Below are positions 43,001-54,255 of a stretch of DNA of 64,000 nucleotides, piece after piece. The notes under the pieces were generated by a model that was not told the DNA's origin, made no database searches, and saw nothing but the letters and a program-made list of their open reading frames with translations. Every line of letters begins with the position of its first letter. The first letter of the stretch is position 1. The position numbers and the translations under genes were made by a program. This stretch comes from Mixophyes australis (taxonomy: Eukaryota > Chordata > Amphibia > Anura > Limnodynastidae): positions 46,725,061 through 46,789,060 of the forward strand of contig JAVHZZ010000009.1 of the NCBI GenBank assembly GCA_036250195.1, given 5' to 3'.

Positions 43001-43735
43001 CTGTGTTCACTGCAAAGAAAATTGTACAAGACTTTGTGTGTAGGTTCCGCTATCCCTAGAATCATTGAAAGTGACAGGGGTACCAATTTTACTGGTAATA
43101 TCTTCCAAAACATGTGCAAACTCATGGGAATCGGTAGCAGACTTCACACCCCTTACCGACCACAAGCCAGTGGTAAGGTGGAGAGAGTAAACGGTACTAT
43201 AAAGAACAAGCTTGGTAAGATAATGCCTGAAACTGGGTTGGCATGGCCTGAGGCTTTGCCATTGGTCCTCCATAGCATTCGGACCACTCCTAGACCTCCT
43301 CTTAATCTGTCCCCCTTTGAGATACTGTTCGGACGACAACCTCATTTGATCGTGAGTCCACAAGACGACTTGAAGTGTAATAATGAAGTGACTGTACAAT
43401 ATCTTATAAGAATGAGTAGACAGCTAAAACAACAACAACAAAAACTAAAAATGCTGTCATCTGGTATGCCAGAAACGAACTGTCATGATGTTGAACCTGG
43501 AGACTATGTTATGATCCGCAATTTCTTACGTTCAGGTTGTTTAACAGACCGTTGGGAAGGCCCGTACCAAGTGCTGCTGACCAGTACTACATGACTGAAG
43601 GTTACAGAGAGAGACACTTGGGTCCATTCCACCCATTGCAGGAGAGTCCATAATCCAGAGAAAGTGCAAGATAAAACTAAGACCGACGACATAGAGCTGT
43701 CACTTGTGAGCCTGTTCCGGGAGACCTAAAGCCTG
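40054..43735 (+). pseudogene. pol: ERV B pol, decayed
   Basis: Protease (VDTGAARSV, about 40160), RT with YVDD near 41100, RNase H (TDWSC; TDSRYA near 42250), HHCC domain (42700-42840) and integrase D,D-35-E (CIDVFSGW, ESDRGTNF, GKVERVNG). Lesions: TAA at 40147-40149 in protease, a one-base insertion near 43046 inside the integrase core, and TGA at 43592-43594 near the C-terminus. Otherwise open for more than 950 codons. The RNase H motif reads TDWS rather than the usual DGS in both A and B, so that change predates both copies. Confidence 0.92.
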
Positions 43736-43786
43736 CAGTCGAGACACCTGAACCAGAGACGTTGCCTCAGAACTATCTTTCCAGCG

Positions 43787-45294
43787 ATGGAGTGGCGGTT
43801 TTTGTTTTTCTTTTGTTCCAGGATTTTCCTTGTTTTTACTCTTTCTAGGACATTCTATTTTTGTGAAGGAGGATGGAGGACGGAGGAAGGTTCTGGGAGT
43901 GATACGGATGAGATGGAGGCAGAAGAGAAGTTATTAGGTTACTCAGAGCAGCCCATTATCAAACTTGGTCTGGGGGTTATGAAAAGGTCTGCTAGCTCAG
44001 GAACTCGGAGGCAGTGTGAGGGGCTATTGTCTGACGAGTATTGTATCTGCAAGTTCTGCAACTCCCTAGTTGAAGAGATGCATCCAACGATGCCAGTCCC
44101 CCGGTACTCTGAATATAGGCGGGCATCCTTTGGAGGATTATCACTCCCTGGTGGGTAAGGTGCTAAACCAGACCGAGTGTTGGGTGTGCTAGGGGACCTA
44201 GTGTTATTGTACCTCCCGTCTATGGGCCTCCCACCCCTCAATTCGAGTACTTCTGATATGTTTAGAGGGAATGGCACTAGTCCTATATTATGCTGAACTT
44301 GCGGCACATGAGAATGTGCCGCAAGTTCAGCATGATATAGGACTAGTGCCATTCCCTCTAAACATATCAGAAGTACTCGAATTGAGGGGTGGGAGGCCCA
44401 TAGACGGGAGGTACAATAACACTAGGTCCCCTAGTCTGACGCTTCGACAATACTCCATAGGCAGATCTTTGCTGTGCCTAAACATATCTCATGCAAAGCG
44501 CCTGGAGAATTGGGAGGCCGATCCATCAGATCAGACAATGGCTCGCCACACTCATTTTAGAGGGAGACTCACAAGGTCACTTATAGGCAGGAATTTTGAT
44601 GGAAGTCACAAATTAGGGTGTATAACCAAACATAAGAAGGTATCCATTGGAATAGTCTCTACAGATAAATGTAAAAATGTCATTAATGCCGACACGTGTC
44701 TAGAGCAAATGTAGACACTAGGCATGGGTAGTTTTATCAAAACTCTGTGTGATATAATTCATGGGCATACTGTTCCTTATGTTCTCCCTGATGATGTGTA
44801 TTTTGTTTGTGGGAGGAAAGCTTATTCCTGGGTGACTCCGAGTTCCAAGGGCTTGTGTTTCTTAGCTAAACTGGTTCCTGAAATCATGACTATTACTCAT
44901 GAAGAAATGGTTGGTATTCACAAGACTACATCACCACCATACATACACACACAGTATGAACACCGTGGCAAGAGAAATATAATTCCTGGGGAGGAACATA
45001 TAGCTACAAAATTGATTAGTGAAACTGCTGGTTTCCAAGTTATGGTTGCTCTAGACCTCACCAGGACCGCTCGGGGAACATTAAACTTTAAATATATCCA
45101 AGACCTAGCTAAATTAATAGATAATATCACCGAGATGTATGATGATACTTTCAGGTATACTGGAAGGGAGCTACAAGCATACAAGAAGGAGTTGGTGCAA
45201 CATAGACTGGTACTAAATTATCTCACCTCTATTACTGGTGGGTACTGTGTGACACTGGCCACCCAGTTCGGTGTGAAATGTTGCACGTACATTA
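43787..45294 (+). pseudogene. env: ERV B env, SU and start of TM, disrupted
   Basis: A signal-peptide-like start (MEWRFLFFFC) and an acidic N-terminus, with a cysteine pair (CKFC) near 44055. The frame then meets a 120-bp inverted duplication (44189-44434), a stop at 44712-44714, and an SU C-terminal part similar to ERV C (PYVLPDDVYFVCGRKAYSW, about 44780). A furin-type RGKR lies near 44970. The TM helix leads to the start of the CX6CC region (GVKCC). It is cut at 45294 by a hAT insertion; the rest is at 49434-49834. Confidence 0.88.
44189..44434. repeat. 120-bp near-perfect inverted repeat in env
   Basis: Arms 44189-44308 and 44315-44434 with a six-base loop TGAGAA; I see one mismatch (TATTATGC versus GCATGATA). 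Both arms encode the same SU peptide (RGGRPIDGRYNN) on opposite strands. The right arm is the one in frame with downstream env, so the left arm is the extra inverted copy. Confidence 0.95.
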
Positions 45295-45539
45295 TAGAGA
45301 TGAGCGCACTCGAATTTCTAAAATCCGAGCCCACCCGAACGTTGCCGATCCGAGTCGGATCCGAGACAGATCCGGGTATTGGCGCCAAATTCAAATCTGA
45401 AACTGAGGCTCTGACTTATAATCCCGTTGTCGGATCTCGCGATACTCGGATCCTATAAATTCCCCGCTAGTCGCCGCCATCTTCACTCGGGCATTGATCA
45501 GGGTAGAGGGAGGGTGTGTTAGGTGGTCCTCTGTCCTGC

Positions 45540-46270
45540 TATATCTCGTGCTGTTCAGTTAAGTTCTGTGCTGTTCAGTTAAGTTCTGTGCTTTGCTGTG
45601 CTGTGCTGTGCTCAGTCCAGTGGTGCTGTGTCCTGTGCTCTGTGCTTCTAAGGGCATAGTTATTTCCCCAATATTCCAAAGTGTTTAAAAAAATAAAAAA
45701 AAGTTATTTAAAAAAAATACAAAAAAATAATTACATTTTTTTTTAATTACAACAAAATTTTCACAACCAATCCTGCAGTATAAGCCCATTGGTACTGCAA
45801 TATTACCAAGTTCACACATTCAGCAGTAAAAGTCCAGTGGTTCTGCAATATTACAAAGTTCACACATTCTGCAGTATCAGTCCAGTGGTGCTGTGTCCTG
45901 TGCTCTGTCCTGCTGAGTTCAGTAGTGCTGCTGGGTCCTGCGCTGTGTCCTGTTCAGTCCAGTAGTGCTGTGTCCTGTGCTCTGTGCTTCTAAGGGCATA
46001 GTTATTTCCCCATTATTCCCAAGTTTTTAAAAAATAAAAAAAAAGTTATAAAAAAAATTAAAATAAAAAATTAAAAAAAATAATAATTATAACCAAATTT
46101 GCAAAGCCAATCCAGCAGTATATAAGCCCATTGCTACTGCAATATTACCAAGTTCACACATTCAGCAGTAAAAGTCCAGTGGTACTGCTATTACAAAGTT
46201 CACTGATTCAGCAGTGTATAAGTCCAGTGGTACTGCTATTACAAAGTTCACTGATTCTGCAGTATAAGTC
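45540..46270 (+). repeat. Duplicated non-coding block in the hAT 5' region
   Basis: A block with GTGCTGTGTCCTGTGCTCTG, TTCTAAGGGCATAGTTATTT, a poly-A/T-rich stretch and AAGTCCAGTGGTTCTGC-like parts occurs twice, about 340 bp apart (from about 45617 and 45957). Shorter internal repeats (AGTCCAGTGGT...ATTACAAAGTTCAC) are present. No coding. Confidence 0.7.
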
Positions 46271-46358
46271 CAGTGCTACTCTCCTGTGCCGCATATAATT
46301 TTTAAACGCTTTGCCGAGTGTGTGTGGCTTAGGGGTACGCTCTCTTGTGCTACATATA

Positions 46359-47069
46359 ATGGAAAACCAAAATTTGGAGGATAAAGTAGGGAAAGATCAA
46401 GACCCATTTCCTCCTTATGCTGAAGCTGCTGCCACTAGTCATGACATAGACGATGAAATGCCATCAACTTCGTCTGGCAAGCCCGATGCCCAATCTCCTA
46501 GTACAGGGCATGTAAAATCTAAAAAGCCCAAGTTCTCAAAAAATAGCAAAAAGAGAAACTTAAAATCATCTGAGGAGAAACGTAAAGTTGGCAATATGCC
46601 ATTTACGACACGTAGTGGCAAGGAACGGCTTAGGCCCTGGCCTGTGTTCATGACTAGTGGTCCAGCTTCACCCAAGGATCTAAGCCCTCCCCCCCCCTAC
46701 AAAAAATTTAAGAGAGTTATGCTGTCAGCAACAACAACAAAACAACAAACAACTCTGCCTTCTAAACAGATGACATCACAAATCCCCAAGGCGAGTCCAA
46801 GGGTGTTGTTGGTTGTGAACCCTGATCTTCCCATCACTGTACGGGAAGAGGTGACTCCATCCAGCATTTGCAGCACGCCCTCTGCATATGCTGGAGGGAT
46901 CACCCACAGTCCAGTTACAGATTTGGCTAATGAAGGTGTGAATGTTGTACACTGGGAGGAGGATATTGATGTAGCTGGCGCTAAGGAGGATGTTGATGAT
47001 TATGATGCAGACAGATACCAAATTGCCTTTCTCAATTTCTATTTATATTCTAGATTATATAACAGCTGA
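46359..47069 (+). pseudogene. hAT transposase N-terminal region ORF
   Basis: ATG at 46359 (MENQNLEDK). About 236 residues, rich in Ser, Pro and Lys (MPSTSSGKPDAQSPS, KSKKPKFSKNSKKR), ending in an acidic segment. No complete BED finger is seen. Position upstream of the hAT C-terminal remnant suggests it is the 5' part of the transposase gene or a linked ORF. The exact function is not recognisable. Confidence 0.5.
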
Positions 47070-47429
47070 AAAGTTTTCTGTTATACTCCTAGTGGAGAGG
47101 GGATCTGATGCAGACAGATACCAAACTGCCTTTGTCCATTTCTTTGTATATTTGAATTTCTAGTTCTACAGTCTATGCAGGCTGCTTTATTTATATTCAA
47201 CTACAAATGTAGGGCGGGGGGGGGGGGGGGGGGGGCATAGATAGCCACCAAAGTAACGTGGTCCATTTAATTTCACTTTCTAGCTCCACAGTCTGTGCAG
47301 CCTGCTTTTTTTATCTTCAAAGTATTTATATTTACAAGCCTTGCAATCTAAATTAACTAGAGGTAGTGACGTGGTAGAACTCCAAAAAGCAGTTTGGAAG
47401 CCCTTGTACAAACTGGCTCTATTTTTTAA

Positions 47430-47639
47430 CTGAGTTGTCCCCCCTCTAGTGTGTACTCGGAAAGAGTTTTTAGTGCAGCGGGGAACCTGGTCAGTGAGCG
47501 GCGAAGGAGGTTGCTTCCTCACAACGTTGAAAAAATGATGTTTATAAAAATGAATAATCAATTCCTCAATGAAGTACAGCACTGCCCTCCAGACAGTACA
47601 GAGGGACTGTGGTTGTGGAGTCCAGCGGGGACGAATTGA
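47430..47639 (+). pseudogene. hAT transposase C-terminal dimerisation remnant
   Basis: Contains YSERVFSAAGNLVSERRRRL and NVEKMMFIK, the conserved hAT C-terminal dimerisation motif, here just before the stop. The region between 47070 and 47430 holds no catalytic DDE segment, so most of the transposase is gone. A 20-base poly-G run sits near 47216. Confidence 0.88.
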
Positions 47640-48110
47640 TAATGTGTGAGGAGGAGGAAGTACACACTGTAGGGGGAGAGGAATCAGAGGTTGAGGATGA
47701 GGACGCCATCTTTCCTCAGTAGAGCCTGTTTAGTTTGTACAGGGAGAGATGAATTGTTTTATTGGTGTGGGGGCCCAAACAAACCAATCATTTCAGCCAC
47801 AGTTGTTTGGTAGGCCCTGTCGCTGAAATGATTGGTTTGTTAAAGTGTGCAAGTCCTATTTCAACAACATAAGGGTGGGTGGGAGGGCCCAAGGACAATT
47901 CCATCTTGCAACTTTTTTTTTGGCATTATGTGACCATTCAACAGTCGTTTGCCATGTTCAAAAAGTAAAAGAAAATGCCAACAAATTCAATAAATTAAAT
48001 CAAAAGTTAAATGCCCTGTCATTATTTAAAACAAGAGGTTTTGACGTGCTAGAATTAGTGTAGTGTTAAGATGTTATAAACACTACACTTGGAAATTGGA
48101 GGAGGTATTG

Positions 48111-48510
48111 TGGCCCCGGTATCAAATTGGGTACCGGGGCCACCCCACTACGCAGTCCAGATACTTGTTTGGTGGAATTTAGACCAGTTGAGGGTGTATT
48201 TATTTTATTGTGGCCCTGGTATCAAATTGGGTACCGGGGCCACCCCACTACGCAGTCCAGATACTTGTTTGGTGGAATTCAGACCAGTTGAGGGTGTATT
48301 TATTTTATTGTGGCCCCGGTATCAAATTGGGTACCGGGGCCACCCCACTACGCAGTCCAGATACTTGTTTGGTGGAATTCAGACCAGTTGAGGGTGTATT
48401 TATTTTATTGTGGCCCCGGTATCAAATTGGGTACCGGGGCCACCCCACTACGCAGTCCAGATACTTGTTTGGTGGAATTCAGACCAGTTGAGGGTTTTCT
48501 TATTATATAT
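48111..48510 (+). repeat. 100-bp tandem repeat, 4 copies
   Basis: Units start TGGCCCCGGTATCAAATTGG at 48111, 48211, 48311 and 48411. Each contains a short inverted repeat (GGCCCCGGTA...TACCGGGGCC) and ACGCAGTCCAGATAC. Located in the hAT 3' region. Confidence 0.95.
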
Positions 48511-49110
48511 ATTGTGGTGACCCACTCCTCTACGCAGTCCAGATACATTTATTGCTGCGAATCATACAAGTTCAGGGTTTTTAATTTATATTGTGGTGAC
48601 CCACTCCTCTACGCAGTCCAGGTACATTATTGGTGCGAATCCTACAAGTTCAGGGTTTTTAATTTATATTGTGGAGACCCACTCTTCTACGCAGTCCAGG
48701 TATATTATTCGGTGCGATTCATACCAGTTGATGGTTTTCTTATTATATATATTGTGGTGACCCACTCCTCTACGCAGTCCAGATACATTTATTGGTGCGA
48801 ATCATAAAAGTTCAGGGTTTTTAATATATATTGTGGTGACCCACTCCTCTACGCAGTCCAGGTACATTTATTGGTGCGAATCATACAAGTTGATGGTTTT
48901 CTTATTATATATATTGTGGTGACCCACTCCTCTACGCAGTCCAGGTACATTTATTGCTGCGAATCATACAAGTTGATGGTTTTCTTATTATATATATTGT
49001 GGTGACCCACTCCTCTACGCAGTCCAGGTACATTTATTGCTGCGAATCATACAAGTTGATGTTTTTCTTATTATATATATTGTGGTGACCCACTCCTCTA
49101 CGCAGTCCAG
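48511..49110 (+). repeat. About 80-bp tandem repeat, 8 copies
   Basis: Units start TGTGGTGACCCACTCCTCTA and share CTACGCAGTCCAG with the 100-bp array, so both arrays descend from one unit. They occupy the hAT 3' subterminal region. Confidence 0.93.
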
Positions 49111-49433
49111 AAAGATACCTCGTTGCAACGTTTTGGACTAATAACTATATTTTGAGGTGTTCAGAATACACTGTAAATTAGTGGAAATGCTTGTTATTGA
49201 ATGTTATTGAGGTTAATAATAGCGTAGGAGTGAAAATAAGCCCAAAAACTTGATTTTTAAGCTTTTTATGTTTTTTTCAAAAAAAATCCGAATCCAAAAC
49301 CTTAAATCCGAACCGAGACCTTTCGTCAAGTGTTTTGCGAGACATATCCGAACCCCAAAAATAATGAAAATCCGGATCCAAAACACAAAACACGAGACCT
49401 CAAAAGTCGCCGGTGCACATGCCTAGTACATTA

Positions 49434-49834
49434 CTAATAATACGGATGACCCTAAAGAGGTTATAGACCGGAAGATGGATGAAATTTTGCAGCTGAAATG
49501 GGAATTTCGAAAGAGCCATAATTCTTTGTTATATGAGGTCGGGGAAAAGGTGGCGGGTTGGTTCTCGTGGTTGAACCCTGTGAATTGGTTCTCCTGTCTG
49601 GGGGAGTGGGTACAGGAAATGGTTGCTAGTGTAGGTAAACTCCTTCTCCTTATACTGGGTGTCATCTTAGCAATTGGTTTAGTTGTCAAATGTGTTCCTA
49701 CTGTGTTGAAGTGTGGAAAGCGGTCTCATAGGAGTAACACTGAGAAAGAGACTGAAAGGGTGGTACCAGATACCGAGATCATGGTCTGTGAAGAAGTATT
49801 GTATAATCCTGAACTGGAAACGGTGATTGGGTGA
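49434..49834 (+). pseudogene. env: ERV B env, TM C-terminal part
   Basis: Resumes the frame lost at 45294. Shows a tryptophan-rich membrane-proximal stretch (WFSWLNPVNWFSCLGEW), a membrane span and a cytoplasmic tail ending at 49834. It lines up with residues 415-500 of ERV C env. The purine tract AAAGGGTGGAGC (49852-49863) precedes the LTR. Confidence 0.9.
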
Positions 49835-49863
49835 TAGTTTATTACACTATCAAAGGGTGGAGC

Positions 49864-50702
49864 TGTCGAAGTCAGCAAATTGGATAAAGTCATTTTCAAT
49901 TAAAGTCGAGCAAACTTGGTTGTCTTTGTCTGAAACGATGCGTACGGTACGCTACGACGTACAAGGGCACGCTACGGCGTGAAAGGGCGTACGCATCTAC
50001 TACACATGGCAGCAACAGTAACTGGTCTTTTACCATACATTCGCACAAACACGCATACTTATAAAATAGTACACATTAATGGTAGTTGCAACACATAGTC
50101 AGTTATGTCGAAATATAGTAGTATTCATATGTTATATCAGAGTTACATGCATATTAGTGAAATACACGGAACAGGTTGAAGGAATCACATCATGAGTGGT
50201 ATCATAATGAACCTCGTTACATATCCTACTGTTTGGTTCACTCTGCCAGGGAATCGCAGAGTGCATACACAAGTTATGAATAATAGGGAATTATGAACTA
50301 CTTAAGACTAAGGAATCTTGGCGGGAAGAGCCGAGCATACCCCCTGGAGAGCATACCCCCTCCTTTGGATTTCTTAGGATGAACTAGCCAATGATTGACA
50401 ACCCCTTGGACCTTCCTGAGACCTGGACCAATAGATGCAAGCTATACCATCTTCATTGTATTACTGTATTTCATTGTGTATATAAGCAGCAGCTTCACAT
50501 CCAGTGTTCAGACATCTTGTCCCCAGACTTCAGGATTGAATGACTGCACTGGATCCAGAGCGCCTGCGATAAGTAACTGCTGTATTTATTATTACTTCGC
50601 TTGAGCATTTTATTCTACTTATTGCGAATAAATCTTTGTGCATTGGAAACACAAATCGAGGTTCGACAATCGTTATTGGTTAGCGACAATACGCATATAA
50701 CA
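49864..50702 (+). repeat. ERV B 3' LTR
   Basis: 839 bp, about 2% different from the 5' LTR, followed by ATAG (50703-50706). Confidence 0.95.
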
Positions 50703-50706
50703 ATAG

Positions 50707-51313
50707 ATTGTGTGAGAATTGGGTCATCTCTGCATTTAGTCTGAGGGACGGAAAATACCCACTTTTACCTGCTCTCAGTAGGGAATATACCAGCATTATA
50801 TCGTGAAGTCTGTACTGGTTACTGTGTCTCTATTTAGCGACTCACTAAAAAGCAACTTTACTTTATGTGTTGTATGTCATAAAAATAAACTTTGACAATT
50901 TATGTGTTGATGACTAATTGTACCCCACGTAGAGGGAATAACTAAAACTAAAATTAAAGGCTGTCCCAGCGCTTGCCATATTGCATATCCAATGTTAATA
51001 TCGATATTACTTACTTAATATCATTATCTTCTCTTTTTCCGCTTTTGTATAATTTTCATCTTGGACAGTTTAACTGTATATTATATACTAGTTATATTCA
51101 TTGCTTATCAATTTACATTATTCCACTATATCATTTGGGGACTCATTAGCCAATTTTATATTGGATATATATTATCAATAATATTTTTCATTTATGTTTT
51201 CCAATTATTTATTACATTATACATATATATTTTCTATATATATTTGTTGTCCTTTGACTTATTAATACGAGACTATTCTATAATGGATTAAATTACATGA
51301 TGAATAATACTGT
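50707..51313 (+). other. PLE-2 3' region and start of its 3' terminal repeat
   Basis: No gene. From about 51190 it matches the reverse complement of 31983-32093 (TATATATTTTCTATATATATTTGTTG and TCTATAATGGATTAAATTAC blocks). The part from 50707 to 51190 is unassigned AT-rich sequence, presumed PLE-2. Confidence 0.55.
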
Positions 51314-52997
51314 TGTCACTCACCAGACTGTGAGTGCTACTTCTAAGGTAGCTAGGAACCGTGTCCGTCCATTATAATGAGGTACTGCGCATGTGCAGTC
51401 CCTCCTAACCTTCAGTTCTGTTCCTTTAACTTAATTGGCTGATCAGGCAACACTCCCTATATTAAGCACCTGTGGTCAATACCACGTGGCCTGATCTTGG
51501 AGTCTCATTCCTCATGAGTCTCTGAAGGTGTTCCAGTGCCTCCTCGTGTGTTCAGCTTATGCTGATTCCTGTTTGCCGTTTGTGGTTTCCAGACCACTTC
51601 TACTCCTCGTGTTCCTAGTGACTTCAGCAGCTGATTCCTATCCGCTGCCTCCGTATATCTACAGTTACAGATTACTGCAAACTCTCCTGTGTTTCATCGT
51701 GACTCCAGCAGCTGATTCCTATCCGCTGCCTCCGTATATCTACAGTTACAGATTACTGCAAACTCTCCTGTGTTTCATCGTGACGCCAGCAGCTGATTCC
51801 TATCCGCTGCCTCCGTGTGTCTAACAAGTTACAGATCTCTCCAACTCTCCTGTGTTACATCGCTACTGTTCCAGCTGATTCCTGTTAGCTACTTCAGCGT
51901 GTCTACAGATTCCTGCTCGTCTCAGCGCTCCAGTCTGCATTCTACCTGCCGTCAGCTGACCTGCTGCCTACTGCTTCTACAGTGTGTCCATTTGTGTCAA
52001 CTTGCCTGTTAGCATCAAGTCTACGCTCCTCGGCTTCCAGCTCTGCTACATCGCTTCAGCTCTCCCGTGGTCTCCTGTTGTTCAATTCGATATACTACTG
52101 CTTCCTGAGTATTTTGTCGTCCTTGCTGGCCTACCTACAGTGCGCTGCACCTACCTGCCGCTTCCATTCTGCAAGGACTTCTCATCTCGTCAGTTCCCTG
52201 CCGCTCAGGTATCCCTGCAGCTATCTCTAACAGCCTGCTCATCTGAACCACGGTATGCATACTTCTCATTGACTGTGCTGGTGTATTGCATATCCATCTG
52301 GACTGAGTTGTTCTCCTCCGGAGTTTCCATCCTCTGAGACTATTGCTATTATTGACTGTGTTTCCTTTTGCTGGACTATTCTAGTGACGTTGTTTATCCG
52401 TGCAGTGCTGTTCATTCATTATTATTATTGTGTGCAGTTCAGCGTGGGATCAAGTTCAGTGTACCCGTGTAGACTCTGCATTGCATTTATCTCCTCGTGT
52501 CCTTCCTCACATATATATTCAGTGGTACAACTTGCTAGAGGCAAACCACTGATTCCTGTTTCCCTGTGTCACCAGTTGCATATATCCTCTCACATAAGCA
52601 GTGGTACAACTTGCTACACGCAGACCACTGACTTCCCCATTACCTTCACCTGGATTCCATTCCTTCACTACAGACAGCGGTACAACTTGCTATACGCAGA
52701 CCGCTGACTTCCACCTCCTTATTACTCCTGGACATTCCTTCTCACTATAGCAGTGGTACAACTTGCCGTGCGCAGACCACTGACTACCCTCACGTGTCCT
52801 TGTCCATCCGGATCCTCGTGTTCAGTTACCTATTGTTTACCAGTGCTGCTAGTCATAGACTTTCTGAGCATTCTCTAACCATCTGCTGTTTCCAGTTCCA
52901 TTATCACCCTGCCACCAGAGTATCATATACCAACTCTACTGCTCTGATAAAACCATCAGCGGGTGATACTGGGTAAAGACTCCTAGTGCCCGTGACA
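51314..52997 (+). repeat. Solo LTR of the chromovirus F family
   Basis: 1684 bp, TGTCACTCACC...GCCCGTGACA, with 5-bp target duplication ACTGT (51309-51313, 52998-53002). TATATTA at 51458-51464 and GGCCTGATCTT at 51488-51498 are exactly 30 bp apart. It has the four hairpins and degenerate tandem repeats. It is markedly diverged from the F LTRs at 10259 and 16609, so it is an older insertion, reduced to one LTR by recombination. The uninterrupted target is seen in the inverted copy near 31983. Confidence 0.93.
52520..52782 (+). repeat. Four tandem hairpins in the solo LTR
   Basis: At 52520-52551, 52599-52630, 52675-52706 and 52751-52782. Stem CAGTGGT/ACCACTG, except the third, which is CAGCGGT/ACCGCTG (paired change). 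Loops keep ACAACTTGC. Confidence 0.87.
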
Positions 52998-54158
52998 ACT
53001 GTTTACTGTTTTCTATGTTTTTGTTTTTGTGGAAAACACATATTCCATTAAAGATTCTATTTACATTTATCTCCTTTTTTCTTATTAAAATTAATCAACC
53101 ATGATTTTTCAGACACATTTAATATAACATCCTTGTAGACATAATCAATGAGATATTGCTTCGCCATAAGTATTGGCTGTTTATAGATATCTGGTATAAT
53201 CCAGACATTTGATTGGCTGTCCCCACTGTAAAGACACTGTTTGTGTCTACAATCGGTTCCTCTTGATAAAGCTTTTTTAGTGAAACGTACGTTGGGGGGG
53301 TTATGGGTAATTGACGTCATACCCGGAAGTGTGAGCCAGCGGCAGCGGTGCCGCAAGCGCTCCCTGACCGAACAATATGTGGTCAGTACCCGAATTTAAT
53401 TACTAATAGCGCAATTCATTCATCTGGGATCAGCAGGGTATTGTTACAATATATACACTGTACACTGTTTGAGATTATAACAACAGATTAACTATAGGAA
53501 TATTAGATTCCATCTCTCTTCCGTTATAGCAATAAAGGGAGATAAACACTTTTACTATCGATAGGGGCAATATAATCAGACTAGACCCCGCCCTATTACA
53601 GGATTGATCACATATGAAGCCTAATTACAATATACACTTTTGATCATTGGGATCACTATTTGAATCTATTTCTAAACTGCTGGCTAAATGCAATTAACGT
53701 TCCAGGGAATAGATAGGTAGTGACTTGAATACACATATATGCATATGTTTTTTTGTTACTTTTCTCCCGTTGGAAGGGATATTGGGTCATTCCTAAATCT
53801 CCACTCTATCTACTTTTTCTTATCAGTGTATACCTTACCGATTTCCACCTAATACATTATATACCCCTTATAACGATAGGTGATAACAGGATTGGATTAT
53901 ACTTGGTATATCAATAGATCCCTGCTTTCCTGCTGGCTCCACTATCCATGGTCAATTTTAATACATTTCTACATTTTCTCTTTTTTTATATTTCACTTTT
54001 TGCTAATGAGGACATTAGTAATAACAACATAGATATGTTTTTAAGATCATACCATTAATAAAGGCATTTGCCCCAAATACATAAATATATTTGTGTATTC
54101 TGATTGGATAGGAGTGCTCTAGCAATCCATTGCTTTTTCTTTCTCATTTGTCTTTTCT
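52998..54158 (+). repeat. PLE-2 3' terminal repeat
   Basis: Plus-oriented full copy, inverse of 30825-31982. Ends TTTGTCTTTTCT. The flank AACCTG (54159-54164) resembles AACATG (30819-30824) on the other side, a possible 6-bp target duplication with one change. Confidence 0.78.
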
Positions 54159-54255
54159 AACCTGCAGGTCACAGGAATACAGCAATATTGAAGATGTTTT
54201 CAAGCAGGTCTTTGAAGCAAGATGTTTATTTGCTCATACTGGTTAGAGGTACCAG

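Larger units (their letters stand above)
45295..49425 (+). mobile_element. hAT-family DNA transposon, internally deleted
   Basis: 4131 bp with 8-bp target duplication GTACATTA (45287-45294, 49426-49433), the hAT length. Ends TAGAGATGAGCGC and, inverted, TAGGCATGTGCAC match at most positions. Both subterminal regions carry repeated ATCCGA-type motifs, as is common in hAT elements. It holds a 5' ORF and a transposase C-terminal remnant, but the central catalytic part is missing, so it is non-autonomous. The env frame continues correctly across it once the duplication is discounted. Confidence 0.92.
36449..50702 (+). mobile_element. ERV B, full-length but decayed provirus
   Basis: Plus-strand provirus: 839-bp LTRs, tRNA-Pro-like primer site, leader, gag, pol, env. 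Target duplication ATAG (36445-36448, 50703-50706). LTRs differ at about 16 positions (about 2%), so it is older than C, E and F. Gag has one nonsense codon, pol has nonsense codons and a frameshift, and env carries a 120-bp inverted duplication, a stop and a 4.1-kb hAT insertion. Same family as ERV A. Confidence 0.95.

Noticed and set aside
48089..48807. Overlapping ORFs repeating YQIGYRGHP-type peptides
   Set aside because: Readings of the 100-bp and 80-bp tandem arrays inside the hAT remnant.
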